Below are positions 41,905 to 51,246 of a stretch of 64,000 nucleotides of DNA, piece by piece. The notes under the pieces were generated by a model. It searched no databases. It was not told the DNA's origin and saw only the letters and a list, made by a program, of their open reading frames with translations. Source of the stretch: a bacterium A37T11 (GTDB taxonomy: Bacteria; Bacteroidota; Bacteroidia; Sphingobacteriales; Sphingobacteriaceae); the NCBI GenBank assembly GCA_900109895.1, contig FOBR01000002.1, forward strand, positions 124,001 to 188,000, read 5' to 3'. Position 1 is the stretch's first letter. The number at the start of each line of letters is the position of its first letter. The position numbers and the translations under genes are program-made.

Positions 41905-43095
41905 TCAGGAAAGGACTTTAGTTACTAAAGCCGCTGCTTCTTTTAATAAGATGGCTGAGTAAACTTCAAGCCCTGATTCATCAATAAGTTTTTTGGCTTC
42001 TTCTGCATTAGTTCCCTGCAAGCGCACTATGATGGGCACCGGAATATTACCGATTTCTTTATAGGCGTCAATTACACCCTGGGCTACGCGGTCACAACGC
42101 ACAATACCCCCAAAGATATTGATGAGGATGGCCTTCACATTGGGGTCACTCAGGATAATATTGAATCCGGCTTTAACCGTCTGTGCATTGGCAGTACCGC
42201 CTACGTCCAGAAAGTTGGCGGGTTCGCCACCGGCAAGTTTGATGACGTCCATCGTAGCCATGGCTAAACCAGCCCCGTTTACCATACAACCTACGTTGCC
42301 GTCCAGCTTCACATAGTTCAGGTTTGATTTGCCAGCTTCTACTTCGGTTGGGTCTTCTTCACTCTCGTCCCGCAAAGCGGCATAATCCGGATGGCGATAC
42401 AAAGCATTTTCATCGAGGTTCACTTTTGCATCTACTGCCAGGATCTTATCATCGGAGGTCTTGAGCACCGGGTTGATTTCAAATTGGGAAGAGTCAGTAG
42501 CTTCGTATGCCTTATATAATGCAGCGATAAACTTGGTCATATCTTTAAATGCTGCGCCGCTTAATCCAAGGTTAAAGGCAATTTTACGGGTCTGGAATCC
42601 CTGAAGTCCCACTTTCGGATCAATTTCTTCTTTATGAATTAGCTCGGGTGTTTTTTCAGCAACTTCCTCAATGTCCATACCACCTTCGGTAGAATACATG
42701 ATGACGTTACGGCCTTTGGCACGATCCATCAAAACACTTACGTAAAATTCTTTGGTTTCACTTTCTCCCGGGTAGTATACGTCTTGTGCGATCAAAACCT
42801 TATTCACCTTTTTGCCTTCAGGGCCTGTTTGCGGGGTGACTAGTTGCATACCGATGATATCGGTAGCTTTTTGCTTAACTTCTTCCAGGTTTTTGGCCAG
42901 CTTTACCCCACCGCCTTTTCCGCGGCCGCCTGCATGGATCTGCGCTTTTACTACAACCCAGTCAGAATTGAGTGTTTCTTTTAGCTTTTTTGCTGCTTCA
43001 ACAGCCTCTTCAGGGGTGTCTGCCACGATGCCTTCTTGTACACGTACTCCAAAACTCTTCAGTATTTCCTTACCTTGATATTCGTGAATGTTCAT
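41905..43095 (-). CDS. sucC: Succinate--CoA ligase beta subunit
   Basis: The start at 43095 ([17 protein letters not shown]) gives the standard 396-residue length; an upstream in-frame ATG at 43233 adds an unusual 46-residue lead that lies in the promoter region. ATP-grasp domain ([20 protein letters not shown] at about 45-65) and C-terminal CoA-ligase domain ([17 protein letters not shown], the conserved GGI..C). It makes or uses succinyl-CoA in the TCA cycle with SucD, which is not in the window; unlinked sucC and sucD are usual in this phylum. Confidence 0.94.
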   Translation of the reverse strand: MNIHEYQGKEILKSFGVRVQEGIVADTPEEAVEAAKKLKETLNSDWVVVKAQIHAGGRGKGGGVKLAKNLEEVKQKATDIIGMQLVTPQTGPEGKKVNKVLIAQDVYYPGESETKEFYVSVLMDRAKGRNVIMYSTEGGMDIEEVAEKTPELIHKEEIDPKVGLQGFQTRKIAFNLGLSGAAFKDMTKFIAALYKAYEATDSSQFEINPVLKTSDDKILAVDAKVNLDENALYRHPDYAALRDESEEDPTEVEAGKSNLNYVKLDGNVGCMVNGAGLAMATMDVIKLAGGEPANFLDVGGTANAQTVKAGFNIILSDPNVKAILINIFGGIVRCDRVAQGVIDAYKEIGNIPVPIIVRLQGTNAEEAKKLIDESGLEVYSAILLKEAAALVTKVLS

Positions 43096-43194
43096 TGAGT
43101 TATATTTTTGCGGTAAAATTAGTGTTTTAATCTGAAAATTACATAGAGTTGCAAGTACAAAAATCAACGATTTCAAAATATTTGTAGTGAACCC

Positions 43195-43225
43195 TTGCCC
43201 CTTTAAAAATAATACTGTAGCTTTG
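43195..43225 (+). promoter_or_regulatory. Promoter of rplU-rpmA
   Basis: TTG at 43195-43197, 20-base spacer, TAGCTTTG at 43218-43225: a good Bacteroidetes -33/-7 promoter with a leader of about 37 bases before rplU. Confidence 0.65.
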
Positions 43226-43268
43226 CGGCTCATTTTTTTAACGTATTTAACAGATTAATTAATTAACA

Positions 43269-43580
43269 ATGTACGCAATAGTAGATATAGCCGGACAGCA
43301 ATTTAAGGTTGCAAAAGACCAGCAACTCTTTGTACACCGCTTACAGGGAGATGAGGGCGCTAGTATTGAATTTGACAATGTGTTGTTAGCAGAAGATGCT
43401 GGGAAATTTACGATCGGTACGCCGGCAGTAAATGGAGCTAAGGTTTCCGCTAAGATCCTGTCTCATTTGAAGGGTGATAAAGTGATCATTTTCAAAAAGA
43501 AACGCCGTAAAGGCTATAAAAAGAAAAACGGGCACCGCCAACAATTTACCAAGATCGAGATCACGGGCATCTCTTTATAA
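43269..43580 (+). CDS. rplU: 50S ribosomal protein L21
   Basis: A 103-residue L21: [20 protein letters not shown], then [20 protein letters not shown], the family signature near the C-terminus. It binds 23S rRNA domain II in the large subunit. It forms an operon with rpmA (60-bp gap), the usual arrangement. Confidence 0.97.
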   Translation: MYAIVDIAGQQFKVAKDQQLFVHRLQGDEGASIEFDNVLLAEDAGKFTIGTPAVNGAKVSAKILSHLKGDKVIIFKKKRRKGYKKKNGHRQQFTKIEITGISL

Positions 43581-43640
43581 CTGAATTTTTAACAGGGGTA
43601 CTTAAAGTGCCCTACTATCAAGATAGGAAAGAAATAAAGC

Positions 43641-44099
43641 ATGGCACATAAAAAAGGTGCGGGTAGTTCTAAGAACGGCCGTGAGTCACACAGCAAACGT
43701 TTAGGTGTTAAAATCTTTGGTGGCCAGGAAGCGGTTGCCGGTAATATCATCGTGCGCCAGCGTGGCACAAAACACCATCCTGACGTAAATGTAGGTATCG
43801 GAAAAGATCATACTTTGTTTGCGCTGATCAATGGAAAGGTTGTTTTTCGGAAAAAGGCAAACAATAAATCGTATGTATCTGTACTTGCTGCTGAAGAGGC
43901 ACCTGTATTGGAGTCTTTAACACCACAACTTAAGGCAGCAGCAGCTGTTGAAGTGGTTGAAGAGCCGGTTGCAAAAAAAGCACCAGCAAAAAAGGCTGCT
44001 AAAAAGACAGAAGAAGAAACGGAAGCTATTGCTACAGAAGAAGTGGTTGAAGCGAAGGCTAAAAAGCCAGCTAAAACCAAAAAAGAAGTAGCTGAGTAA
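43641..44099 (+). CDS. rpmA: 50S ribosomal protein L27 with long charged C-terminal tail
   Basis: Residues 1-85 are a normal L27 ([48 protein letters not shown]), with no N-terminal propeptide of the Firmicutes type. Residues 86-152 form an Ala/Lys/Glu-rich extension ([29 protein letters not shown]). The usual length is about 85-90. The tail resembles those seen on some Bacteroidota ribosomal and DNA-binding proteins and should lie outside the peptidyl-transferase centre, because the conserved end of L27 that reaches it is the N-terminus. Confidence 0.95.
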   Translation: MAHKKGAGSSKNGRESHSKRLGVKIFGGQEAVAGNIIVRQRGTKHHPDVNVGIGKDHTLFALINGKVVFRKKANNKSYVSVLAAEEAPVLESLTPQLKAAAAVEVVEEPVAKKAPAKKAAKKTEEETEAIATEEVVEAKAKKPAKTKKEVAE

Positions 44100-44120
44100 T
44101 TTACACTACGTATATTAAAC

Positions 44121-44151
44121 AAAGGCTTGCCCTCACCAGGCAGGCCTTTTT
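44121..44151 (+). terminator. Terminator after rpmA
   Basis: AAAGGCTTGCC pairs with GGCAGGCCTTT and is followed by a T run. The next gene starts only 12 bases later. Confidence 0.75.
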
Positions 44152-44162
44152 GCTGTTACATT

Positions 44163-44729
44163 ATGATACGAAAAGTAATATTCATGTTAGTGGGGCTTGC
44201 CATGTTGGCTGCAGTGGGCTATTGGACGTTTACCAAGCTGAGAAAACCTGAAAAACCTGCTGAGAAATGGGTATATACACCTCCGGAAGAAAAAATACCT
44301 GAACCAGTTAGAACGGATTCCCTGCTTAAGGCCAGCCGGATTATTTTTATTGATAAGGATAATGACATCAGGGACACTTTGTTAAAAAAGGAGCGGGTAA
44401 TGCGCATTAGTGGTGACTTCTTTTTTGTGATAAAAAAGGAAGATACCCCCCTTCATTTGCGTACCCGTCTTATAGATGTACATGTTGACGAACCATCCGA
44501 ATTTAGAGTGAGTGCTTATGATGCCGATCGTGGAGAATCAATTGAAGTTATGAGTGGTTATTTAAGGGTGGCTAAAACTTATACTTCGCCCTGGCCTGAA
44601 CCCGATACTTTGCGGGATAGCAGCCTTTATATGATTAATGATAGTATTGACCTTTCAGAAAAAGAAAAGCTGGATAATATTGCCCTTAAAAAATGGTGGG
44701 AAAGGGTTAAGAGGAAGTTTGAATTATGA
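44163..44729 (+). CDS. Membrane-anchored protein with FecR-like domain
   Basis: From ATG 44163, 188 residues: an N-terminal TM (about 5-24, VIFMLVGLAMLAAVGYWTF), a proline-rich linker (WVYTPPEEKIPEPV) and a beta-rich domain at about 60-145 whose core (LHLRTRLIDVHVDEPSEFRV, YDADRGESIEVMSGYLRV) resembles the FecR periplasmic fold. It lacks the anti-sigma N-terminus and the DUF4974 domain and has no sigma factor beside it. The function is unknown. It sits behind rplU-rpmA, separated by a terminator. Confidence 0.6.
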   Translation: MIRKVIFMLVGLAMLAAVGYWTFTKLRKPEKPAEKWVYTPPEEKIPEPVRTDSLLKASRIIFIDKDNDIRDTLLKKERVMRISGDFFFVIKKEDTPLHLRTRLIDVHVDEPSEFRVSAYDADRGESIEVMSGYLRVAKTYTSPWPEPDTLRDSSLYMINDSIDLSEKEKLDNIALKKWWERVKRKFEL

Positions 44730-44770
44730 ATTATATAATATACATATTAAAGTAAATGTTGATTTTATAT

Positions 44771-44802
44771 AAAAGGGTTGATTCGAAAAAATCAACCCTT
44801 TT
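44771..44802. terminator. Bidirectional terminator between the FecR-like gene and aqpZ
   Basis: AAAAGGGTTGAT (44771-44782) and ATCAACCCTTTT (44791-44802) form a perfect 12-bp stem. Confidence 0.85.
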
Positions 44803-44833
44803 TATTTGTTGTAAACGGTCTAAAACTTATGGC

Positions 44834-45532
44834 CTAAATGCCTTCATTTGTCTTTTTTTCAAACAATCCCTTGTAAACGGCTCCTGCTATGAGGGCACCG
44901 ACTATGGGGGCTACAATGAAAAGCCATAGTTGAGAGATGGCCCAGTCACCTACAAACAGGGCTTGGCTGATGCTGCGGGCCGGATTTACCGAAGTATTTG
45001 TTACCGGAATGCTGATCAGGTGAATGAGGGTAAGCGCCAAGCCAATAGCTAGGCCGGCAAAACCTTGTGGTGCCCGGCTGTCTGTAGCGCCAATAATAAC
45101 GAGCAGGAAAATAAACGTTAGGACCGTTTCGGTTACCAGTGCTGCTGTAAGCCCGTATTTTCCCGGTGAATGCTCGCCATAACCGTTAGCTGCAAAATTG
45201 CCTATCTCGCTGCCATTGCCGGTTACAATGACGTAAAGAATTCCAGCTGCTGCAATACCTCCCAGTACCTGGGCAATAATATAAGGTATTAATTCTTTGC
45301 CGCTAAAGCGGCCCGCAGCCCAAAGGCCAAATGAAACAGCAGGATTCAGGTGCGCGCCTGAAACATGCCCTAATGAATAGGCAATGGTCACTACGGTTAA
45401 TCCAAAAGCTAAGGCTACGCCTAAAAATCCGATTCCTGTGTCTGGAAAGCCTGCTGCCAGCGCTGCGCTACCACAACCTCCAAATACCAGCCAAAAGGTG
45501 CCGATAAATTCTGCCGCAAATTTTTTTGTCAT
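44834..45532 (-). CDS. aqpZ: Aquaporin Z-like water channel
   Basis: From ATG 45532 the protein has 232 residues, the normal AqpZ length; a longer frame from 45619 would add a non-conserved lead. Six TM segments and both NPA boxes ([13 protein letters not shown] at about 62-74; [14 protein letters not shown] at about 181-194), with the Arg after the second NPA. Residues at the filter favour a water-specific aquaporin over a glycerol channel. Monocistronic. Confidence 0.93.
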   Translation of the reverse strand: MTKKFAAEFIGTFWLVFGGCGSAALAAGFPDTGIGFLGVALAFGLTVVTIAYSLGHVSGAHLNPAVSFGLWAAGRFSGKELIPYIIAQVLGGIAAAGILYVIVTGNGSEIGNFAANGYGEHSPGKYGLTAALVTETVLTFIFLLVIIGATDSRAPQGFAGLAIGLALTLIHLISIPVTNTSVNPARSISQALFVGDWAISQLWLFIVAPIVGALIAGAVYKGLFEKKTNEGI

Positions 45533-45675
45533 GATGATATTTTTTTTGATTAATAAAGCTAAATACAAGCCTTTATTTGTAATAAAGGCTTGTAAATTAG
45601 TGGTTAATTGCTTGCGCAATATACATTAAAATTTTTGACAATTTCGCAGATGCTTTGAAAGAATTAAAATATTTG

Positions 45676-45683
45676 TATCTTTC
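45676..45683 (+). promoter_or_regulatory. Candidate -7 element of radC
   Basis: TATCTTTC lies only four bases before the ATG at 45687, so transcription would start inside the first codons. This favours translation from the second ATG at 45711. Confidence 0.4.
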
Positions 45684-45686
45684 GCC

Positions 45687-46388
45687 ATGGAAAATACCTA
45701 CCAAAAGAACATGTCTATCAAATCCTGGGCAGAAGACGACAGGCCGAGGGAAAAACTGTTGAAACAAGGACGCAGGTCCTTGACCGATGCTGAACTGATC
45801 GCCATCCTGATTGGTAGTGGTTCGCGGACAGAATCGGCCGTTGAATTAGGCAGAAGGATGCTTCACGCAGTGGATAACAATTTGAATTTATTGGCTAAAC
45901 TTTCGGTTCCGGAGCTTTGCAAGTTCAAGGGAATTGGCGAAGCAAAAGCGATTAGTATAGTGGCTGCCCTTGAACTGGGGCGCCGCCGTAAAGAAGCCCC
46001 CGAAGAAGATCGACCAGTTATCCATTCAAGCAAAGATGTCTATCAGCTCCTTAAGCCGATGTATGCCGACCTTAACCACGAGGAGTTTTGGATATTGTTG
46101 GTCAACAATGCTAATAAGGTACTGAACAAGCAGCTTATTAGTAGGGGGGGTACCGGCGGTACGGTTGTGGACGTCAAAATTGTTTTTCAGTTGGTAATTC
46201 AGCATGGGGCTACTACGGTGGTCCTCACGCATAATCATCCCTCCGGAAGTCTGAGGCCGAGCCCTGAAGATGTTTCAATTACCAAACGTATTAGCCAGGC
46301 TGGGGCCTTGCTTGACATTCGGGTTATGGACCATGTGATTTTTACGGATAAAGGTTATTACAGCTTTGCCGATGCCGGACAGCTTTGA
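45687..46388 (+). CDS. radC: RadC-family JAB/MPN-domain protein
   Basis: A 233-residue RadC: N-terminal UPF0758 helices (SWAEDDRPREKLLKQG), an HhH-like segment (LCKFKGIGEAKAISIVAALE) and the JAMM metal motif HNHPSGSLRPSPED at about residues 182-195 with the preceding Glu. Known as a DNA-repair protein by history; the biochemical role is unsettled. The start at 45687 gives eight extra residues; homologues usually begin near SIKSWAEDD, and the promoter position also favours 45711. Confidence 0.92.
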   Translation: MENTYQKNMSIKSWAEDDRPREKLLKQGRRSLTDAELIAILIGSGSRTESAVELGRRMLHAVDNNLNLLAKLSVPELCKFKGIGEAKAISIVAALELGRRRKEAPEEDRPVIHSSKDVYQLLKPMYADLNHEEFWILLVNNANKVLNKQLISRGGTGGTVVDVKIVFQLVIQHGATTVVLTHNHPSGSLRPSPEDVSITKRISQAGALLDIRVMDHVIFTDKGYYSFADAGQL

Positions 46389-46459
46389 AAAACAAATAAA
46401 TAAATAATGTGTTATTGCGATGGGTTTTATTAATTTTGCAACCTATACAAAAAAGAAAA

Positions 46460-46678
46460 ATGGCAAATAATCAATCATCAGAAAATCAAAAGTTGGAACT
46501 TTTGATAGCGAAGAAAAATGAAATTACGGCACAATTAGACCGCGTATCTAAAGCTTTGGCAATTTTAGGGGGCAGCCCTGTTGAAACAAAGAAGCCAAAA
46601 AAAAGACCGGCACGGAAACTTACTGAGCCACCTATACTGACGAAAAGTAAACCTAAAAAATCGATAACATCCCGCTAG
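46460..46678 (+). CDS. Small basic hypothetical protein
   Basis: A 72-residue protein from ATG 46460: an N-terminal coiled helix (NQKLELLIAKKNEITAQLDR, VSKALAILGG) and a lysine/arginine/proline-rich tail (KKPKKRPARKLTE, TKSKPKKSITSR). No family recognised. The tail suggests nucleic-acid binding. A TAATTTTG element (46431-46438) could be its -7 box. Confidence 0.6.
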   Translation: MANNQSSENQKLELLIAKKNEITAQLDRVSKALAILGGSPVETKKPKKRPARKLTEPPILTKSKPKKSITSR

Positions 46679-46707
46679 CAATTGTTGTTTAAGTTTGGCC
46701 TTCAACA

Positions 46708-47220
46708 ATGATGGCATTGAAAGCTAGCCCGGATAATACGCAGGTGGAATTACCCTTCTCAGGAAGGGATATTCGGCTTATTCATAAAAAAATAGGCCAT
46801 TTTCAAACAAGGTGCAAATACTATTTTTTAACAGGTATTGGTATTGGCATTGTGTATATTCTGGTTAGTAAGTTTATAATGCCTTATGAAATGGTCAAAA
46901 TATTAGTGATACTAACACAATTCCTTTTTTTTTCCATTTCTGCTTTTAGTTATTGGCGCGGAAAACGTTTGTCCAAAGACCTCGAAATGGATAATAAGAG
47001 GATGCTTTTGACAGTTTTAAAAGTGAAACGGCATTACGTAGGTTATCACAAAGTAGAGTTGATTTTAGCGGATAAACCATATGGCTTGCAAAAGCTTTTT
47101 ATTCCATTGACGGAAGAATACCTCTGGCAGGAGGGTGATTTGTTATCAGTAGCTTACTTGCCGGCTTCGAAAATTATTTTACATTATGAGAACTTACGGA
47201 GCACCGTTAATATTCATTAG
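46708..47220 (+). CDS. Hypothetical membrane protein, two TM segments
   Basis: A 170-residue protein with a polar N-terminus, two membrane segments at about residues 40-58 and 63-82 (TGIGIGIVYILVSKFI; ILVILTQFLFFSISAFSYW) and a soluble C-terminal part with a KPYGLQKLFIPLTEEYLW patch. No family recognised. Its 3' end overlaps that of mntH on the other strand by 14 bases. Confidence 0.6.
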   Translation: MMALKASPDNTQVELPFSGRDIRLIHKKIGHFQTRCKYYFLTGIGIGIVYILVSKFIMPYEMVKILVILTQFLFFSISAFSYWRGKRLSKDLEMDNKRMLLTVLKVKRHYVGYHKVELILADKPYGLQKLFIPLTEEYLWQEGDLLSVAYLPASKIILHYENLRSTVNIH

Positions 47221-48634
47221 TAATTCTTCTGTTTAAAATGGGATATATGAGTGTTAAAATAAGTAAAGCGACCAAGCTAAGCCCGCCTGCTATAAGTCCG
47301 ATGCTGGCCCAGGTATTATTGATTGAGGTGGTCCAGCTGATGATCTGGGAATAAACCAGCTGCCCGTTAAGTATCGTAATAATAGCAGCTATAACCCATG
47401 AAGCGAACTGTAAGGACCAAGAAATTCGGAAAACTCCCATACGTTTTTTATCACTTACGAAATGGATGAGTGGAATGACGGCAAATGCCAGCTGCATGCT
47501 AAGCAATACCTGGCTAAATACAAGTAGAGGGCCCACCTTGTCGTCACCGGCGATATAAATAACTAGCATAGCCGGCACAATGGCCAGGAGTCGTGTGATC
47601 ATTCTTCGTATTGCCGGGCTAATTCGCAACTGCAGGTATCCTTCCATAATGATTTGTCCGGCCAGTGTGCCAGTTACCGTGGAGCTCTGCCCCGCTAATA
47701 TCAAAGCAATCGCAAAGAGTCTTGGAGCCCATTGGGTGCCTAAAGCTGGTGCTAGCAGCTGGTGGGCATCTTCCAGTTCAGCTACTTGTGTCATACCGCC
47801 TTTGTGAAATACTGCAGCCGCCAGTATCAGGATAGCTGCATTTACGAGAAAAGCCAGGTTAAGCGCAATGGCACTGTCCCAAAAATTATATTTAAGGGCT
47901 TTTCGAATGGAAGATTCATCGTTACCAATTTTACGGGTTTGGACGAGGGCAGAATGAAGATATAAGTTGTGAGGCATAACGGTGGCGCCAATAATTCCTA
48001 TGCTAATGTATAAGGCAGTGGCGTTGGGTATGCTGGGCATGAATCCATGCAGAATGCCGTGGAAATCGGGCTTGGCAAAGATCATTTCTACTAAAAAACA
48101 CAGGCTGATAAGAAAGATAAGTCCTATGATGAATAATTCCATTTTGCGCATTCCAAGGCGCTGTAGGTAAAGTAATAAAAAGGTGTCCAAAAAACTAATG
48201 CCTACACCCCAAAGCAAATCTAACCCGAAAAGCAAATTTAGACCAATGGCCATGCCAAGTACTTCGGCCAGGTCGCAGGCAGCAATGGCTATTTCTGCCA
48301 AAAGGTACAGGATGAAATTTAACCCCCGGGGATAGACTTCCCGGTTGGCTTGAGCGAGGTCTCGTCCCCACACAATACCTAATCGGGCGGCCAGACTTTG
48401 TAACAAAAGAGCCATGATATTACTCATGAGCAGTACCCAAATAAGGCTATAACCAAACTGGCTGCCAGCGGCAAGGTCGGTGGCCCAATTACCTGGATCC
48501 ATATACCCAACGCTAATTAGGTATGCCGGTCCAAAAAAGCTGAGAATTTTCCGAAAAGGTGACTTCTTTAATTCTGTATTTACACTTTGATGAACATCCT
48601 GTAGGGACTTATTTTGAAGGTGTGCTTGCTGCAT
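47207..48634 (-). CDS. mntH: Nramp-family divalent metal transporter
   Basis: A 475-residue inner-membrane transporter with about 11 TM segments. The metal-binding motif DPGNWATDLAAG lies in TM1 (about residues 47-58) and MPHNLYLHSALVQTR in TM6 (about 220-234, with the coordinating Met-Pro-His), both diagnostic of MntH, which imports Mn(II) and Fe(II) with protons. A perfect 14-bp palindrome 44 bases upstream of the start is a likely operator for a DtxR/MntR-type metal repressor. Confidence 0.93.
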   Translation of the reverse strand: MQQAHLQNKSLQDVHQSVNTELKKSPFRKILSFFGPAYLISVGYMDPGNWATDLAAGSQFGYSLIWVLLMSNIMALLLQSLAARLGIVWGRDLAQANREVYPRGLNFILYLLAEIAIAACDLAEVLGMAIGLNLLFGLDLLWGVGISFLDTFLLLYLQRLGMRKMELFIIGLIFLISLCFLVEMIFAKPDFHGILHGFMPSIPNATALYISIGIIGATVMPHNLYLHSALVQTRKIGNDESSIRKALKYNFWDSAIALNLAFLVNAAILILAAAVFHKGGMTQVAELEDAHQLLAPALGTQWAPRLFAIALILAGQSSTVTGTLAGQIIMEGYLQLRISPAIRRMITRLLAIVPAMLVIYIAGDDKVGPLLVFSQVLLSMQLAFAVIPLIHFVSDKKRMGVFRISWSLQFASWVIAAIITILNGQLVYSQIISWTTSINNTWASIGLIAGGLSLVALLILTLIYPILNRRITNEY

Positions 48635-48677
48635 ACGCGAATTGTTACGATAAGTTTTGCCTTACAAAGATACAAAG

Positions 48678-48691
48678 TTAGATTAATCTAA
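48678..48691. promoter_or_regulatory. Palindromic operator candidate of mntH
   Basis: TTAGATTAATCTAA is a perfect 14-bp palindrome, similar in form to DtxR/MntR-family sites, placed in the promoter region 44 bases before the mntH start codon. Confidence 0.5.
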
Positions 48692-48828
48692 AAAAATTTC
48701 CAGTAGTTTATTTTCATATTGATCTAAGCTTGTTTTTGATAGGTAATCGATTGCCGTGTGCGCTTGCTAATAAAAAAATTACTAAATTCGACGCCGTAAT
48801 AGTACGAATTGTTTAATACATAAATCTA

Positions 48829-49908
48829 ATGAGTTTAAAAGATTATAAAGGTGTGGTGACCGGCGATGCCGTGCAGGAATTGTTTGAAGTGGCTAAACAG
48901 CATAAGTTTGCCTTGCCTGCGGTAAATGTGACCGGGACCAATACACTTAATGGGGTGTTGGAAACTGCAAAGGCAGTAAACTCGCCCGTGATCATCCAGT
49001 TGTCAAATGGTGGTGCGCAGTTTTATGCGGGCAAGACCCTGAATAATGACGGTTTGCAGGCCTGTATCCTGGGGGCGGTATCTGCGGCTCGCCATGTACA
49101 TTTGCTGGCTGAACACTACGGCGTTGCTGTGATTATGCACACTGACCATGCTGCCAAAAAATTGCTTCCGTGGGTAGAAGGCATGTTGAATTATGGCGAG
49201 CAATTTTTTAAAGAGACCGGAAAACCACTTTTCTCCTCGCATATGCTTGACTTTTCTGAAGAGCCGATTGAAGAAAATATTGAAGTTTCCAAAAAAATAC
49301 TTGAACGGATGAAACCGCTTGGCATGACCTTAGAAATTGAGCTGGGTGTAACAGGCGGGGAGGAAGACGGCGTTGACAATAGCGGCATTGAAGACCATAA
49401 ATTATATACGCAGCCTGAAGAGGTAGCCTATGCGTATGAGGAGCTGAAAACAGTGAGTGACAAATTTACGATTGCTGCTGCTTTTGGTAATGTACATGGG
49501 GTGTACAAACCTGGTAATGTGAAGTTGCAGCCGGTAATCCTAAAAAATTCTCAGGATTACATTCGGGAGAAATTTGGCCTGTCTGCTGAAAAACCGGTGA
49601 ACTTTGTGTTTCATGGTGGTTCTGGTTCTGCACCTGAAGAAATAACCGAAGCTATTAGCTATGGTGCCATTAAAATGAACATTGACACGGATATGCAGTG
49701 GGCATTCTGGGATGGTATTCGCCATTACTACCAGGATAATGAGGGCTTCCTGCAATCGCAGATCGGTAATCCGAATGGGCCTGATTCTCCTAACAAAAAG
49801 TACTACGATCCGCGTGTATGGCTGCGTAAGGGTGAAGAAAGCTTTGTATCTCGCCTGAAACAGGCTTTTGCCGAGCTGAATTGCGTAGACGTAAATAGTA
49901 AATTATAA
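48829..49908 (+). CDS. fbaA: Class II fructose-bisphosphate aldolase
   Basis: A 359-residue class II (zinc) aldolase. HTDHAAKKLLPWVEGML at about residues 104-120 carries the first catalytic/metal acid and His, AAFGNVHGVYKPGNVKLQP at about 222-240 the second metal His, and VFHGGSGSAPEEI at about 261-273 the third with the phosphate loop; NIDTDMQWAFW follows. Length and features match the E. coli FbaA-type (class IIA). It works in glycolysis and gluconeogenesis. Monocistronic, with a hairpin terminator. Confidence 0.95.
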   Translation: MSLKDYKGVVTGDAVQELFEVAKQHKFALPAVNVTGTNTLNGVLETAKAVNSPVIIQLSNGGAQFYAGKTLNNDGLQACILGAVSAARHVHLLAEHYGVAVIMHTDHAAKKLLPWVEGMLNYGEQFFKETGKPLFSSHMLDFSEEPIEENIEVSKKILERMKPLGMTLEIELGVTGGEEDGVDNSGIEDHKLYTQPEEVAYAYEELKTVSDKFTIAAAFGNVHGVYKPGNVKLQPVILKNSQDYIREKFGLSAEKPVNFVFHGGSGSAPEEITEAISYGAIKMNIDTDMQWAFWDGIRHYYQDNEGFLQSQIGNPNGPDSPNKKYYDPRVWLRKGEESFVSRLKQAFAELNCVDVNSKL

Positions 49909-49913
49909 ATGCT

Positions 49914-49970
49914 GAATGATGGATGTTGAATAAAAATTCATTCATCATCCATCATTTATAATTCATCATT
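49914..49970 (+). terminator. Hairpin after fbaA containing repeat copy 2
   Basis: AATGATGGATG pairs with CATCCATCATT around an A-rich loop. The right part (49943-49970) is the 28-bp repeat also found at 12730-12757. Confidence 0.55.
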
Positions 49971-50050
49971 CTTAAAAATTTCTTGTTTTTTTAAAAAAAA
50001 GTCTATTACTTTGATGTATATTAAAGTTTACTATTAAAAGGAGATACACA

Positions 50051-50686
50051 ATGAGTTTACAACTGGGGGATACGGCACCTAATTTTACAGCCAAAACAAC
50101 GATCGGTGAAATTGATTTTTACGACTATGTGGGAGACAATTGGGTATTGTTGTTCTCACATCCGGCCGATTATACGCCGGTTTGCACCACTGAGCTGGGG
50201 CGTACGGCTTCCTTAAAAAGTGAGTTTGACAAAAGGGGCGTCAAAGTATTGGCGTTAAGTGTGGACCCGCTTGATAAACATACGGGATGGATCAACGACA
50301 TTAATGAAACGCAACATACGGAAGTCAATTTTCCATTGATTGCTGATGAAGACCGAAAAGTATCAGAGCTTTATGGGATGATTCATCCCAATGCGTCTGC
50401 GACAGCAACCGTACGTTCTGTATTTATTATTGGTCCGGATAAAAAAGTTAAATTGACATTGACCTATCCGGCATCAACAGGCAGAAACTTTGTTGAAATT
50501 TTGCGTGTGATTGATTCTTTGCAGCTCACGGCCAATTACAGCGTGGCTACCCCCGCTGATTGGAAGGATGGTGAGGATGTGATTGTGGTACCTGCTATTA
50601 AAACGGAGGATATTCCTGCAAAATTCCCTAAAGGTTTTACAGAAGTGAAGCCTTATTTGAGAACAACGCCCCAGCCCAATAAATAA
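50051..50686 (+). CDS. Peroxiredoxin, Prx6 (1-Cys) type
   Basis: A 211-residue thiol peroxidase with the peroxidatic Cys45 in HPADYTPVCTTELGR. The long C-terminal domain (KDGEDVIVVPAIKTEDIPAK, KGFTEVKPYLRTTPQP) and lack of a clear resolving Cys mark the Prx6 group. It reduces H2O2 and organic or lipid peroxides. Monocistronic, followed by the cspA leader. Confidence 0.92.
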   Translation: MSLQLGDTAPNFTAKTTIGEIDFYDYVGDNWVLLFSHPADYTPVCTTELGRTASLKSEFDKRGVKVLALSVDPLDKHTGWINDINETQHTEVNFPLIADEDRKVSELYGMIHPNASATATVRSVFIIGPDKKVKLTLTYPASTGRNFVEILRVIDSLQLTANYSVATPADWKDGEDVIVVPAIKTEDIPAKFPKGFTEVKPYLRTTPQPNK

Positions 50687-50701
50687 AGCGGCGATAAATA
50701 A

Positions 50702-50730
50702 TTGTTTTTTGGATTAATCCTTTATCTTTG
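50702..50730 (+). promoter_or_regulatory. Promoter of cspA with long leader
   Basis: TTG at 50702-50704, 18-base spacer, TATCTTTG at 50723-50730. The start near 50737 gives a leader of about 147 bases, long and U-rich as is usual for cold-shock mRNAs. Confidence 0.55.
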
Positions 50731-50883
50731 ATCTGTTTAAATGGCTATTTATTGCTTTAGGAACTTTTAAGAACGAAGTTTTTATGGTTTTTTGGGGTGA
50801 AAATAGTTTTTTGAACGATTTATTAATTAATTAAACTGTTTTTTTTCGGAAAAACATAACAAAAAAACACAATTTCATTCCAA

Positions 50884-51081
50884 ATGGCTAACGGTAAAGT
50901 AAAATGGTTTAATGCCCAAAAAGGTTTTGGGTTTATTGTAAAAGATGATGGCACTGAAATTTTCGTGCATTTTAAAGATGTAAAAGGTGGTGTAGGTGCT
51001 CTAAGGGACAATGATTCAGTAACTTTTGATGAGGCACAAGGCAGAAAAGGTCCACAAGCGGTTAATGTAAGCAAAGCATAA
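50884..51081 (+). CDS. cspA: Cold-shock protein CspA-like
   Basis: A 65-residue OB-fold protein: KVKWFNAQKGFGFIVKDDG (RNP1 at about residues 13-20) and EIFVHFKDV (RNP2). RNA chaperone that melts secondary structure. It is more canonical than the paralogue at 25276 (KVKW start). The long leader suggests post-transcriptional cold induction. Confidence 0.93.
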   Translation: MANGKVKWFNAQKGFGFIVKDDGTEIFVHFKDVKGGVGALRDNDSVTFDEAQGRKGPQAVNVSKA

Positions 51082-51246
51082 TCGTTACTTTTACTTATTG
51101 ATGTTTAAAAACGTATTTGGAAAAACCGGGTACGTTTTTTTTAAAAATAGGTATGTAACTATTTTTTTTCATTCCCAATTGGATAATATTGATCTGTTTT
51201 TGTACTATTGTTCTATGCTAAATTGTTTTTTTTAAAAATCATCCTT

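Noticed and set aside
44163-44729. A full FecR anti-sigma factor
   Set aside because: Only the beta domain resembles FecR; the anti-sigma N-terminus, DUF4974 domain and a sigma gene are absent.
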